Below, one piece after another: positions 23,782 to 33,028 of a stretch of 64,000 nt of DNA. Location: the NCBI GenBank assembly GCA_963843525.1, contig CAWJKM010000003.1, positions 310,001 to 374,000 on the forward strand, written 5' to 3'. Numbering within the stretch: position 1 is the first letter of the stretch; every line of letters starts with the position of its first letter. The DNA comes from DATJPR01 sp963843525. GTDB taxonomy: Bacteria > Bacteroidota > Ignavibacteria > UBA10030 > UBA6906. Made by a program: the position numbers and the translations under genes. The notes under the pieces are model-generated. The model saw only the letters and a program-made list of their open reading frames with translations. It made no database searches and was not told where the DNA came from.

Positions 23782-26700
23782 TTGAAGAACCAATCCAAGC
23801 GGATTTCGTTCGGGAAGATTCCCGACATCATCGATGCACCAGATCTCCTCAATATCCAGCTCGAGTCGTGGGAAAGCTTTCTCCAGAATGATGGACCGGC
23901 TTCCCGCCGCAAGAACAAGGGACTGCAGGCGGTCTTCAAGATGAACTTTCCCATTACCGACACGCGCGAGAATTTCCTGCTCGAGTTTGTCGAGTACTAC
24001 ATCGAGAAACCGAAATACTCGGTGCCCGAATGCGAGGAGCGCGGCCTGACGTACGCCGTGCCGGTGAAAGCCAAACTGCGGCTGTCACAGAAGGCCGAGA
24101 ACGGGAAAGAATACGTCAATACGATCGAACAGGATGTCTACCTCGGCAACCTCCCCACGATGACGCACCGGGGGACGTTTATCATCAACGGGGCCGAGCG
24201 CGTCGTCGTCAGTCAGCTGCACCGTTCCCCGGGGGTGTTCTTCAGCGAGTCCATCCACCCGAACGGGACGCCGATTTATTCCGCGCGTATCATTCCGTTC
24301 CGCGGGTCGTGGGTCGAGTTCTCGACCGATATCAACAACGTGATGTACGCCTATATCGATCGGAAGAAGAAATTCCCCGTCACCACGCTTTTGCGTGCCC
24401 TCGGGTACTCTTCCGATGATGAAATTCTCGAGCTGTTCAACCTCGTGGAAGAAATCGACAGCACCAAGGTTGATCTCGATGAGTACATCGGCCGGGTTGT
24501 GTGCAGCGACGTGGTGGACCGGAAGACGGGGGAGATCTTCCTCAATAAGGACACCGTCCTTGATGAGGAGCATCTGAAGCTCCTCAAGAAGAAGAATGTG
24601 AAGAAGCTCCGGCTTCTCATGACCACCGGCAACGAAGAGTCCGTCATCGCGAAAACCATCTCCAAGGACCAGGTCCGGTCCGAAGAAGACGCGCTGACGG
24701 CGATCTACAAACAGCTCCGCTCCGGTGATGCGCCCGATCTCGAGACCGCCAAGACCCTGATCGACAGGCTGTTCTTCAATGAGAAACGGTATGACCTCGG
24801 TGATGTCGGCCGCTACCGGCTGAACAGCAAACTCGGCCTGGATGTCCCGGTGACGACGACGACCCTGACGAAGACGGATATCATTGCCATCATCAATTAC
24901 CTGATCGATCTCCAGCAGAAGAAACGATCTGTGGACGACATCGATCATCTCGGAAACCGGCGTGTCCGAACCGTGGGTGAACAGATCGCCCAGCAGTTCA
25001 ACATCGGGCTGGCGAGAATGGCGCGCACGATCCGGGAGCGGATGAACATCCGGGACAATGAGAACCTCACGCCCCAGGATCTCGTGAACGCCCGCACGAT
25101 CAGCAGTGTCATCAATGCCTTCTTCGGCACGAACCCGCTCTCCCAGTTCATGGACCAGACAAACCCGCTGGCCGAGCTCACGAACAAACGGCGCATGTCG
25201 GCCCTCGGGCCGGGGGGTCTGACCCGTGAACGCGCAGGGTTTGAAGTGCGCGACGTGCACTATACCCATTACGGGCGGTTGTGCCCCATCGAGACCCCGG
25301 AAGGTCCGAACATCGGCCTCATCTCGTCCCTGTGCATCCATGCCCGGGTCAACGAGTTCGGGTTCATCGAAACGCCGTACCGCAAGGTGCGCAACGGAAA
25401 GGTCCTCGACGATATCGAGTACCTGACCGCAGAGCAGGAAGACAATTACACGATCGCCCAGGCGAATGCCCCGCTCGACGCACGCGGGGGGTTCCAGACG
25501 GACCGCGTGAAGGCGCGCGAGAAGGGTGAGTTCCCGGTGGTGAAGCCGGACCAGGTCCAGTATATGGACGTCGCGCCGAACCAGATCGTGAGTCCGGCCG
25601 CCGGCCTGATCCCGTTCCTCGAGCACGACGATGCCAACCGTGCCCTGATGGGCTCCAACATGCAGCGCCAGTCGGTGCCGCTCCTCCGGCCGGAAGCTCC
25701 GGTGGTGGGGACAGGACTTGAAGAGAAGATCGCGCGCGACGCGCGAACTCTGATCGTGGCCGAACGGAACGGTGTCGTGGAGTACGTTGACGCCGACCGC
25801 ATCGTCGTGGTCTACGATATCGATGAGAGCAGCGCCGAGGCGCTCGTATCCTTCGAGGACAAGCGCCGGGTGGAATACCGCCTCACGAAGTTCTTCCGGA
25901 CGAACCAGGACACCTGCATCAATCAGAAGGCCGTGGTGAAGCCGGGCGACAAGCTGCGGAAAGGCGACGTGCTGGCCGACGGTGCCGCGACCGACAGCGG
26001 AGAGCTGGCGCTCGGCAGGAACGTTCTCGTTGCTTTCATGCCGTGGAACGGATACAACTTCGAAGATGCCATCATTCTGAGTGAGCGCATCGTTTCGCAG
26101 GATGTCTTCACGTCGATCCATATCGAGGAGTTCGAGCTCCAGGTCCGCGACACGAAACGCGGCGAAGAGGAGCTGACGCGGGAAATTCCGAACGTCTCGG
26201 AGGAAGCCACGAAGGACCTCGACGAGAACGGCATCATCCGGATCGGTGCGGAAGTTGTCGAAGGCGACATCCTCATCGGCAAGATCACCCCGAAGGGGGA
26301 ATCGGATCCCACGCCGGAAGAGAAGCTGCTCAAGGCCATCTTCGGGGAAAAAGCCGGCGACGTCAAAGACGCGTCGCTCAAGGCGCCTCCGGGAATGAAG
26401 GGCGTCGTCATCTCGACCAAGCTTTTCAGCCGCAAGAAGAAGGATGCGGAATCGAAGCGGGAAGACAAGCGCAGGACCGACGCGCTGGACCGGCAACGAC
26501 GCAAGATCATGGCGGACCTTCGGGAGCGCCTGGTCAGAAAACTCACGCTTCTTCTGGACGACGAGAAGTCCGCCGGAGTGCGTGACGTGGACGGCAATGT
26601 GGTATTCCGGGCCGGCACGACCTTCAGAGCCGAACTGTTCGAAGGATGCGAGGTGCTCGAGAAGCTCGACACCGCGAACGACTGGGTCGATGACAAGCGG

Positions 26701-27543
26701 AAGAACGCGCTCCTGGTAAAGATCTTCCTGGCCTACAGTGCAAAAGTGGATGCGGTGGAGGAGGAATTCAAGCACGAAAAGAACAAGGTGCAGCTGGGGG
26801 ACGAACTTCCCCCCGGCGTCGTGCAGCTCGCAAAGGTGTACGTGGCAAAGAAGCGCAAGCTTTCCGTCGGCGATAAGATGGCCGGCCGGCACGGCAACAA
26901 GGGCGTGGTGTCGCGGGTTGTCCCGGTGGCGGATATGCCGTTCCTCCCGGATGGAACTCCGGTCGACATCGTGCTCAACCCCCTTGGCGTGCCTTCCCGT
27001 ATGAACATCGGCCAGCTCTATGAGACCGCTCTCGGCTGGGCCGCGGAGAAACTGGGCGTGAAATATGCGTCCCCGATTTTCGACGGCGCGACCTGGGAAG
27101 ACGTTCAGGGAGAGCTCGAGAAGGCCGGACTCAATCTGCATTCGCGCTCGATTCTCTACGACGGACGCACCGGCGAACGGTTCGACCAGGAAGTCACCGT
27201 GGGAGTGATTTACATGCTGAAGCTGTCGCATCTGGTCGACGATAAGATTCACGCGCGGTCCATCGGGCCGTATTCGTTGATCACGCAACAACCCCTGGGT
27301 GGGAAAGCACAGTTCGGCGGCCAGCGATTCGGAGAAATGGAAGTGTGGGCGCTGGAAGCGTATGGCGCGGCGCATGTGCTGCAGGAAATCCTCACCGTCA
27401 AGAGCGATGACGTCTCCGGACGGGCAAAGGTCTACGAGGCGATCGTCAAAGGAGATAATCTCCCCGAGTCCAACGTTCCGGAATCGTTCAATGTGTTGAT
27501 CCGCGAACTTATGGGCCTCGGGCTGGACGTGAAGTTGGACTAA
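23782..27543 (+). CDS. rpoB: DNA-directed RNA polymerase subunit beta
   Basis: A 1253-residue beta subunit. TTG 23782 is selected because AAGGAG lies 6 nt upstream and LKNQSKRISFGKIPDII fits the family N-terminus; GTG 23767 is an alternative. Conserved parts include the rifampicin region (LSQFMDQTNPLAELTNKRRM, SALGPGGLTRERAGFEVRD), GRNVLVAFMPWNGYNFEDAI, GDKMAGRHGNKGVVS and the C-terminal GGKAQFGGQRFGEMEVWALE. Residue 468 is Asn (codon 25183-25185) where E. coli has His526. The gene ends 25 nt before rpoC. Confidence 0.97.
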   Translation: MKNQSKRISFGKIPDIIDAPDLLNIQLESWESFLQNDGPASRRKNKGLQAVFKMNFPITDTRENFLLEFVEYYIEKPKYSVPECEERGLTYAVPVKAKLRLSQKAENGKEYVNTIEQDVYLGNLPTMTHRGTFIINGAERVVVSQLHRSPGVFFSESIHPNGTPIYSARIIPFRGSWVEFSTDINNVMYAYIDRKKKFPVTTLLRALGYSSDDEILELFNLVEEIDSTKVDLDEYIGRVVCSDVVDRKTGEIFLNKDTVLDEEHLKLLKKKNVKKLRLLMTTGNEESVIAKTISKDQVRSEEDALTAIYKQLRSGDAPDLETAKTLIDRLFFNEKRYDLGDVGRYRLNSKLGLDVPVTTTTLTKTDIIAIINYLIDLQQKKRSVDDIDHLGNRRVRTVGEQIAQQFNIGLARMARTIRERMNIRDNENLTPQDLVNARTISSVINAFFGTNPLSQFMDQTNPLAELTNKRRMSALGPGGLTRERAGFEVRDVHYTHYGRLCPIETPEGPNIGLISSLCIHARVNEFGFIETPYRKVRNGKVLDDIEYLTAEQEDNYTIAQANAPLDARGGFQTDRVKAREKGEFPVVKPDQVQYMDVAPNQIVSPAAGLIPFLEHDDANRALMGSNMQRQSVPLLRPEAPVVGTGLEEKIARDARTLIVAERNGVVEYVDADRIVVVYDIDESSAEALVSFEDKRRVEYRLTKFFRTNQDTCINQKAVVKPGDKLRKGDVLADGAATDSGELALGRNVLVAFMPWNGYNFEDAIILSERIVSQDVFTSIHIEEFELQVRDTKRGEEELTREIPNVSEEATKDLDENGIIRIGAEVVEGDILIGKITPKGESDPTPEEKLLKAIFGEKAGDVKDASLKAPPGMKGVVISTKLFSRKKKDAESKREDKRRTDALDRQRRKIMADLRERLVRKLTLLLDDEKSAGVRDVDGNVVFRAGTTFRAELFEGCEVLEKLDTANDWVDDKRKNALLVKIFLAYSAKVDAVEEEFKHEKNKVQLGDELPPGVVQLAKVYVAKKRKLSVGDKMAGRHGNKGVVSRVVPVADMPFLPDGTPVDIVLNPLGVPSRMNIGQLYETALGWAAEKLGVKYASPIFDGATWEDVQGELEKAGLNLHSRSILYDGRTGERFDQEVTVGVIYMLKLSHLVDDKIHARSIGPYSLITQQPLGGKAQFGGQRFGEMEVWALEAYGAAHVLQEILTVKSDDVSGRAKVYEAIVKGDNLPESNVPESFNVLIRELMGLGLDVKLD

Positions 27544-27568
27544 CGTAGCACGTTTCGGGAGGAGTACA

Positions 27569-30500
27569 ATGGCTTTGTTCCATCAACCCAAAGATCAGAA
27601 AAAGAACTTCACCAAGATCAAGATCAGTCTGGCGTCGTCGGACATGATTCTTGCGCGTTCGCACGGTGAAGTCACGAAGCCGGAGACGATCAACTACCGA
27701 TCGTTCCGGCCGGAAAAGGACGGATTGTTCTGCGAGAAGATCTTCGGGCCGACTCGCGATTGGGAATGTCACTGCGGGAAATACAAGAGAATCCGCTACC
27801 GCGGCATTATCTGCGATCGGTGCGGCGTGGAGGTCACCCAGAAGAGTGTGCGCCGGGAACGCATGGGCCATATCGCTCTCGCTGTCCCTATTGTGCATAT
27901 CTGGTATTTCCGCTCTCTGCCCTCGAAAATCGGCTACATCCTCGGGGTGACGACGAAGGACCTCGAACGGATCATCTATTACGAATCCTATGTCGTCATT
28001 CAACCGGGAACGAGCGGGCTGAAGACCGGTTCGTTGATCTCCGAGGATCAGTATTTCGAGATCCTCGCAACGCTGCCGGAGAACCACGATGAGCTTGAAT
28101 CGTCGGACGCGCGCAAATTCATCGCGCAGATCGGCGGGGAGGCTGTCAAGAGCCTGCTGAAGGCGACCGACATCAACAAGACGGCTGAAGAACTCCGGGA
28201 AGTCATCAAGGTCGAAAAGTCCGCACAGAAGAAGCTCGAGGCGCTCAAGAGGCTCCGGGTCATCGAGGCGTTCCGCGAACAGGAAGAAGGCACGGTGAAT
28301 CGGCCCGAGTGGATGGTGCTCGACATCATCCCGGTCATTCCACCCGAGCTGCGTCCCCTCGTGCCGCTGGAAGGCGGACGGTTTGCAACATCCGACCTGA
28401 ATGACCTCTACCGGCGCGTCATCATCAGGAACAACCGTCTCAAGCGCCTGATCGATATCAAGGCGCCGGACGTGATTCTCCGCAACGAGAAGCGGATGCT
28501 CCAGGAAGCGGTCGATTCGTTGTTCGACAACTCCCGGAGAGTGAACGCCGTACGGAGCGACAATAACCGCGCGCTGAAATCGCTGTCCGACATGCTGAAG
28601 GGAAAACAGGGACGGTTCCGCCAGAACCTGCTCGGAAAGCGCGTCGACTACTCCGGCCGGTCGGTCATTGTCGTCGGCCCCGAGCTCAAGCTCCACGAGT
28701 GCGGGCTCCCGAAGGACATGGCCGTCGAATTGTTCAAGCCGTTCATCATCCGCAAGCTTATCGAACGCGGCGTCGTGAAGACGGTAAAGAGCGCAAAGAA
28801 GATGGTGGACAAGAAAGGCCCGGAGGTGTGGGAAATTCTTGAGCACATCATCGACGGTCATCCGGTGCTGCTGAACCGCGCTCCGACGCTTCACCGCCTC
28901 GGCATCCAGGCATTCCAGCCGGTCCTGGTGGAAGGGAAGGCGATTCGCATCCATCCCATGGTGTGTACGGCATTTAACGCCGACTTTGACGGCGACCAGA
29001 TGGCCGTGCACGTGCCCCTCTCCTTCGACGCGCAGATGGAAGCACGGATCCTGATGCTCTCCAGTCACAATATCCTTTCGCCGGCAAGCGGCGCGCCGAT
29101 TGTGACACCGACACAGGATCAGGTGCTGGGTTGCTATTACCTGACGAAGTCCAAACTGGGCGACCAGGGAGAAGGGATGCAGTTTGCCACCCCCAATGAA
29201 GCCTTGATTGCATTCAATCACGGCAAAGTCGGGTTGCATGCGCGCATCAAGGTGCGCATCGGGTCGCAGATCGTGGAGACCACGACGGGCCGCGTGATCT
29301 TCAATCAGATCGTGCCGAAAACCGCGGGATACTTCAACGAGCTGATGAACAAGAAGCGTCTTGTCCAGATCATCTCCACGGTGTTCCGCAAGGTCGGCAA
29401 TCTCCAGACGGCCGAGTTTCTCGACAGCCTCAAGGAGATCGGATTCCGCTATGCCACGTACGGCGGGCTGTCGGTCGGCCTCGACGACGTCATTGTCCCC
29501 CGGGAAAAAGAGACGTTAATCCAGGCCGCCCAGGCGGAAGTGGACAAAGTGGAGAACCAGTATCTCAACGGGATCATCACGCAGGGCGAACGGTACAACA
29601 AGGTCATCGACCTCTGGACCTCCACGAGCAACAAGGTGGCCGACCGGCTGATGGATACCCTGCAGCGGTCAAAAGACGGGTTCAATTCGCTCTTCATGAT
29701 GGTTGATTCCGGCGCCCGCGGATCCCGCGAGCAGGTGCGTCAACTTGCCGGCATGCGCGGCCTGATGGCGAAACCGCAGAAGAGCCTGTCGGGTGCGACC
29801 GGTGAGTTGATCGAAAACCCGATCATAGCAAACTTCCGCGAAGGGCTTTCGATCCTCGAGTACTTCATCTCGACGCACGGCGCACGGAAGGGCCTTGCCG
29901 ATACGGCTCTGAAAACAGCCGATGCGGGATACCTCACGCGCAGGCTGGTGGATGTGGCGCAGGACGCCATTATCACGATGCAGGACTGCGGGACTATCCG
30001 CGGAGTCGTGACCGGCGCGTTGAAAGAAGGAGAAGATGTGAAGGAACCGCTGTCGGAACGCATCGCCGGACGCGTGAGCGTTCACGATGTCGTCGATCCG
30101 GTGAGCGGGAAGGTGATCGTCGAAGCGGGAGAGCTGATCGAGGAAGACAAGGCGGAACGTATCGCCGAGACCTCCATCGAGACCGTCGAAATCCGGTCCG
30201 TGCTCACCTGCGAAGCCAAGCGCGGCGTCTGTGCGCTCTGCTACGGAAGGAATCTGACGACGGGCAAACTCATCCAGCCGGGTGAGACCGTCGGGATCAT
30301 CGCTGCACAGTCCATCGGGGAACCGGGGACGCAGCTGACGTTGCGGACGTTCCACACCGGCGGCACGGCAAGCCGTATCGCGTCGCAGTCCGACGTCCGG
30401 GCGAAGTTCGACGGGAAGGCGCAGTATGAAAACCTGAAGACGCTCGACGTCTCCACGGACGACGGGACGAAGATCCTCGTCTCCGGCCGCAGCGGCGTGA

Positions 30501-31846
30501 TCAATATCCTTGACCAGGACAACCGGGTGCTCACCCGGTACGACGTACCGTACGGCGCGACGCTGATGGTGAAGGACAAGGAGATGATTGCCAAGGGTGC
30601 GACCATTTACGAATGGGATCCGTACAATGCGGTCATCATTTCCGAACGTGCCGGGACGGTCCGCTACCTCGACCTTATCGAGAACAACACCTACCGGGAA
30701 ATCGACGACGAACAGACCGGCCACATCCAGAAGGTTGTCGTTGATTCACGCGACCGCACGCGTGCACCGTCGATCGAGGTGTACGACAAGAAGGGCGGCA
30801 AGGTCGGGTCCTATATTATCCCCACCCGGGCGCACATCGCGGTCAACGATGGACAGCATATCGAGTCGGGCACCGTTGTTGCGCGTATTCCGCGCGACAC
30901 CGGTCGTACGCGTGACATCACCGGAGGCCTCCCGAGGGTGACCGAGCTGTTTGAAGCACGCAGCCCGGCTGATCCGGCCGTGGTCTCGGAGATCGACGGC
31001 GTGGTCCGGTTTGGCGCCCCGCGCCGCGGACACCGCGACGTCATTGTGAAGAGTCACGATGAATCGTTCGAGAAGCACTATCCTATTCCGCTCGGCAAGC
31101 ACGTCCTGGCGCAGGAAAATGATACCGTCAGGGCGGGCGAGCGCCTTTCCGACGGTGCGATCAATCCCCATGACGTCCTTCGCATCAAAGGCGTGGGCGC
31201 GGTGCAGGAGTACCTCGTGAACGAGATCCAGGAGGTCTACCGCATCCAGGGGGTGAAGATCAACGACAAGCACATCGAGATCATCGTCCGTCAGATGATG
31301 CAGAAGGTCAAGATCGTCGACTCCGGTGACACCCGTTTCCTCGAGGGGGACTATGTGGACAAGCTGCACCTCGAAGAGGAGAACGAGACGTTGCGGGACA
31401 AGGTGTTTGTCGAGAACAAGGGAGATTCCAAGTTCAAGAACAACGCCGTTGTTCCCCGACGGAGAGTGACCGAAGTCGATTCCGATCTCAATAAGCGCGG
31501 AAAGAAACGGGTGATTTTCCGTGATGCAAAGGCGGCAACGTCCGAACCCGTGCTTCTCGGCATCACCACGGCGGCATTGTCCACGGAGAGCTGGATCTCG
31601 GCGGCATCGTTCCAGGAAACCACGAAGGTTCTGACCGATGCAGCCATCGAAGCCAAAATGGATTCGCTGCTCGGCCTGAAAGAAAACGTCATCATGGGGC
31701 ATTTAATCCCCGCGGGTACCGGTCTCAAGCACTTCCGCAATATCACGCTCATTCCCGCCGAGCCAACGGCGGCGGTCGTGAAGGAAGAAGTCGAAGGAAT
31801 CGGAATCCGGAAAGCAGTCCGTGCTGCAGAAGATGTAAACGATTGA
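27569..31846 (+). CDS. rpoC: DNA-directed RNA polymerase subunit beta'
   Basis: A 1425-residue catalytic subunit. The active-site motif NADFDGDQMAVHVPLS holds the Mg2+-binding aspartates. The N-terminal zinc site (CHCGKYKRIRYRGIICDRCG) and the second zinc site (CEAKRGVCALC) are intact, as are the trigger-loop region (QSIGEPGTQLTLRTFHTGG) and bridge-helix region. GGAGG precedes the ATG. A GC-rich hairpin lies shortly downstream. Confidence 0.98.
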   Translation: MALFHQPKDQKKNFTKIKISLASSDMILARSHGEVTKPETINYRSFRPEKDGLFCEKIFGPTRDWECHCGKYKRIRYRGIICDRCGVEVTQKSVRRERMGHIALAVPIVHIWYFRSLPSKIGYILGVTTKDLERIIYYESYVVIQPGTSGLKTGSLISEDQYFEILATLPENHDELESSDARKFIAQIGGEAVKSLLKATDINKTAEELREVIKVEKSAQKKLEALKRLRVIEAFREQEEGTVNRPEWMVLDIIPVIPPELRPLVPLEGGRFATSDLNDLYRRVIIRNNRLKRLIDIKAPDVILRNEKRMLQEAVDSLFDNSRRVNAVRSDNNRALKSLSDMLKGKQGRFRQNLLGKRVDYSGRSVIVVGPELKLHECGLPKDMAVELFKPFIIRKLIERGVVKTVKSAKKMVDKKGPEVWEILEHIIDGHPVLLNRAPTLHRLGIQAFQPVLVEGKAIRIHPMVCTAFNADFDGDQMAVHVPLSFDAQMEARILMLSSHNILSPASGAPIVTPTQDQVLGCYYLTKSKLGDQGEGMQFATPNEALIAFNHGKVGLHARIKVRIGSQIVETTTGRVIFNQIVPKTAGYFNELMNKKRLVQIISTVFRKVGNLQTAEFLDSLKEIGFRYATYGGLSVGLDDVIVPREKETLIQAAQAEVDKVENQYLNGIITQGERYNKVIDLWTSTSNKVADRLMDTLQRSKDGFNSLFMMVDSGARGSREQVRQLAGMRGLMAKPQKSLSGATGELIENPIIANFREGLSILEYFISTHGARKGLADTALKTADAGYLTRRLVDVAQDAIITMQDCGTIRGVVTGALKEGEDVKEPLSERIAGRVSVHDVVDPVSGKVIVEAGELIEEDKAERIAETSIETVEIRSVLTCEAKRGVCALCYGRNLTTGKLIQPGETVGIIAAQSIGEPGTQLTLRTFHTGGTASRIASQSDVRAKFDGKAQYENLKTLDVSTDDGTKILVSGRSGVINILDQDNRVLTRYDVPYGATLMVKDKEMIAKGATIYEWDPYNAVIISERAGTVRYLDLIENNTYREIDDEQTGHIQKVVVDSRDRTRAPSIEVYDKKGGKVGSYIIPTRAHIAVNDGQHIESGTVVARIPRDTGRTRDITGGLPRVTELFEARSPADPAVVSEIDGVVRFGAPRRGHRDVIVKSHDESFEKHYPIPLGKHVLAQENDTVRAGERLSDGAINPHDVLRIKGVGAVQEYLVNEIQEVYRIQGVKINDKHIEIIVRQMMQKVKIVDSGDTRFLEGDYVDKLHLEEENETLRDKVFVENKGDSKFKNNAVVPRRRVTEVDSDLNKRGKKRVIFRDAKAATSEPVLLGITTAALSTESWISAASFQETTKVLTDAAIEAKMDSLLGLKENVIMGHLIPAGTGLKHFRNITLIPAEPTAAVVKEEVEGIGIRKAVRAAEDVND

Positions 31847-31869
31847 ACCGCTGCACACGCTGACATTCC

Positions 31870-31920
31870 ACAGGCGCTGTGGGCCGGCCGTTGTTCCTCC
31901 CAGGCCGGCCCCATCCTGTG
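31870..31920 (+). terminator. GC-rich hairpin after rpoC
   Basis: GGGCCGGCC (31881-31889) pairs with GGCCGGCCC (31903-31911), and outer arms CACAGG/CCTGTG extend the structure. There is no U-tract, so it may be a weak or Rho-assisted terminator or a 3'-end stabiliser. It separates the rpoBC unit from the str promoter. Confidence 0.5.
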
Positions 31921-31959
31921 CGCAGTACCCGACCATTCGCTCCAGGCAGGTCGATTTCC

Positions 31960-31988
31960 TTGACATTAAAGTTTTTTTTACGTACATT
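31960..31988 (+). promoter_or_regulatory. Strong sigma70-type promoter of the str/S10/spc operon
   Basis: A perfect -35 TTGACA (31960-31965), a 17-nt spacer containing eight consecutive T, and -10 TACATT (31983-31988). Transcription should start near 31995, about 43 nt before the rpsL GTG. It is the clearest promoter seen in the window. Confidence 0.72.
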
Positions 31989-32037
31989 TAAAGGCTTTTT
32001 GAGACTTTCCAAAACCTCCAGCGTAAGGAAGCACTAC

Positions 32038-32412
32038 GTGCCAACGATTAATCAACTGGTCCGGAAAAGCCGCCGCGCGGTGACCTACAAGAGCAAGGCC
32101 CCTGCGATGGCGGGATGTCCTCAGAAGCGTGGCGTCTGCACGCGCGTGTACACGACGACACCGAAGAAGCCGAATTCGGCCCTGCGCAAAGTTGCGCGTG
32201 TCCGCCTGACCAATGGCATCGAAGTGACCGCCTATATTCCCGGAGAGGGACACAATTTGCAGGAGCACTCCATTGTGATGATCCGGGGAGGTCGTGTCAA
32301 AGATCTTCCGGGCGTCCGCTACCACATCATTCGCGGCACCCTGGATACTGCGGGCGTGGCGGATCGGAAGCAGGGGCGCTCCAAATACGGCGCAAAGAAG
32401 GCAAAGTCATAA
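32038..32412 (+). CDS. rpsL: Ribosomal protein uS12
   Basis: A 124-residue decoding-centre protein with a GTG start preceded by AAGGAA. TTTPKKPNSALRKVARVRL and the GGRVKDLPGVRYHIIRG loop keep the lysines at the E. coli 42/43 and 87/88 positions, so the gene looks streptomycin-sensitive in type. First gene of the 20-kb ribosomal block. Confidence 0.97.
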   Translation: MPTINQLVRKSRRAVTYKSKAPAMAGCPQKRGVCTRVYTTTPKKPNSALRKVARVRLTNGIEVTAYIPGEGHNLQEHSIVMIRGGRVKDLPGVRYHIIRGTLDTAGVADRKQGRSKYGAKKAKS

Positions 32413-32430
32413 TTCTTCGCAAAGGTCTCC

Positions 32431-32898
32431 GTGAGAAAGAAACGAGCTTCCCAACGTCCGACGCTGCCCGACCCGAAATTCGGCGACGTGATGGTGTCGG
32501 AATTCGTCAATAACATCCTGAAGCGCGGCAAGAAGCACCGCGCCCGGAAGATTCTCTACGATGCCATTGCGCTCATCGAAGAGCGCGGAAAACCCAATGG
32601 CCTGGAGGTCTTCAAGAAAGCCGTTCAGAACACCCGACCGATGCTTGAGGTCAAGGCCCGGCGTGTCGGCGGAGCAACGTACCAGGTTCCCACAGAAGTC
32701 CGGGGGGACCGGAGCACTGCGCTTGCGATCCGGTGGCTTCTGACGTACGCCAACGACCGGAAAGAGCGGTCGATGTCCGAGAAGCTCGCATCGGAATTCA
32801 TCGCCGCGGCAAGTGGCGAAGGGAACGCGATCAAGAAGAAAGAAGACACACACCGTATGGCGGAAGCCAACAAGGCGTTCGCCCACTTCCGCTGGTAG
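32431..32898 (+). CDS. rpsG: Ribosomal protein uS7
   Basis: A 155-residue small-subunit head protein with a GTG start 18 nt after rpsL. RKKRASQRPTLPDPKFGDVM, VGGATYQVPTEVRGDRSTAL and the C-terminal MAEANKAFAHFRW are typical. S7 represses the str operon in E. coli; no specific operator was identified here. Confidence 0.97.
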   Translation: MRKKRASQRPTLPDPKFGDVMVSEFVNNILKRGKKHRARKILYDAIALIEERGKPNGLEVFKKAVQNTRPMLEVKARRVGGATYQVPTEVRGDRSTALAIRWLLTYANDRKERSMSEKLASEFIAAASGEGNAIKKKEDTHRMAEANKAFAHFRW

Positions 32899-33028
32899 GA
32901 AGTCCGCTGCAGCTGTCTGACAGTTGCAGGCAAAGGTATCGCCGTCGCTGCAGGCACTGTGCCCCCCGCATGCGGCGACCGGATTGAGCAGGGCGGCACG
33001 TGCAGAGAGAAGAGAAGACAAAGGACGT

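Noticed and set aside
24085..27375. 1096-codon open frame antisense to rpoB
   Set aside because: It mirrors the codon structure of rpoB in GC-rich DNA, has no recognisable domain and is rich in His/Arg/Asp as expected from an antisense frame.
27509..29239. 576-codon open frame antisense to rpoC
   Set aside because: A shadow of rpoC; no family features and no ribosome site.
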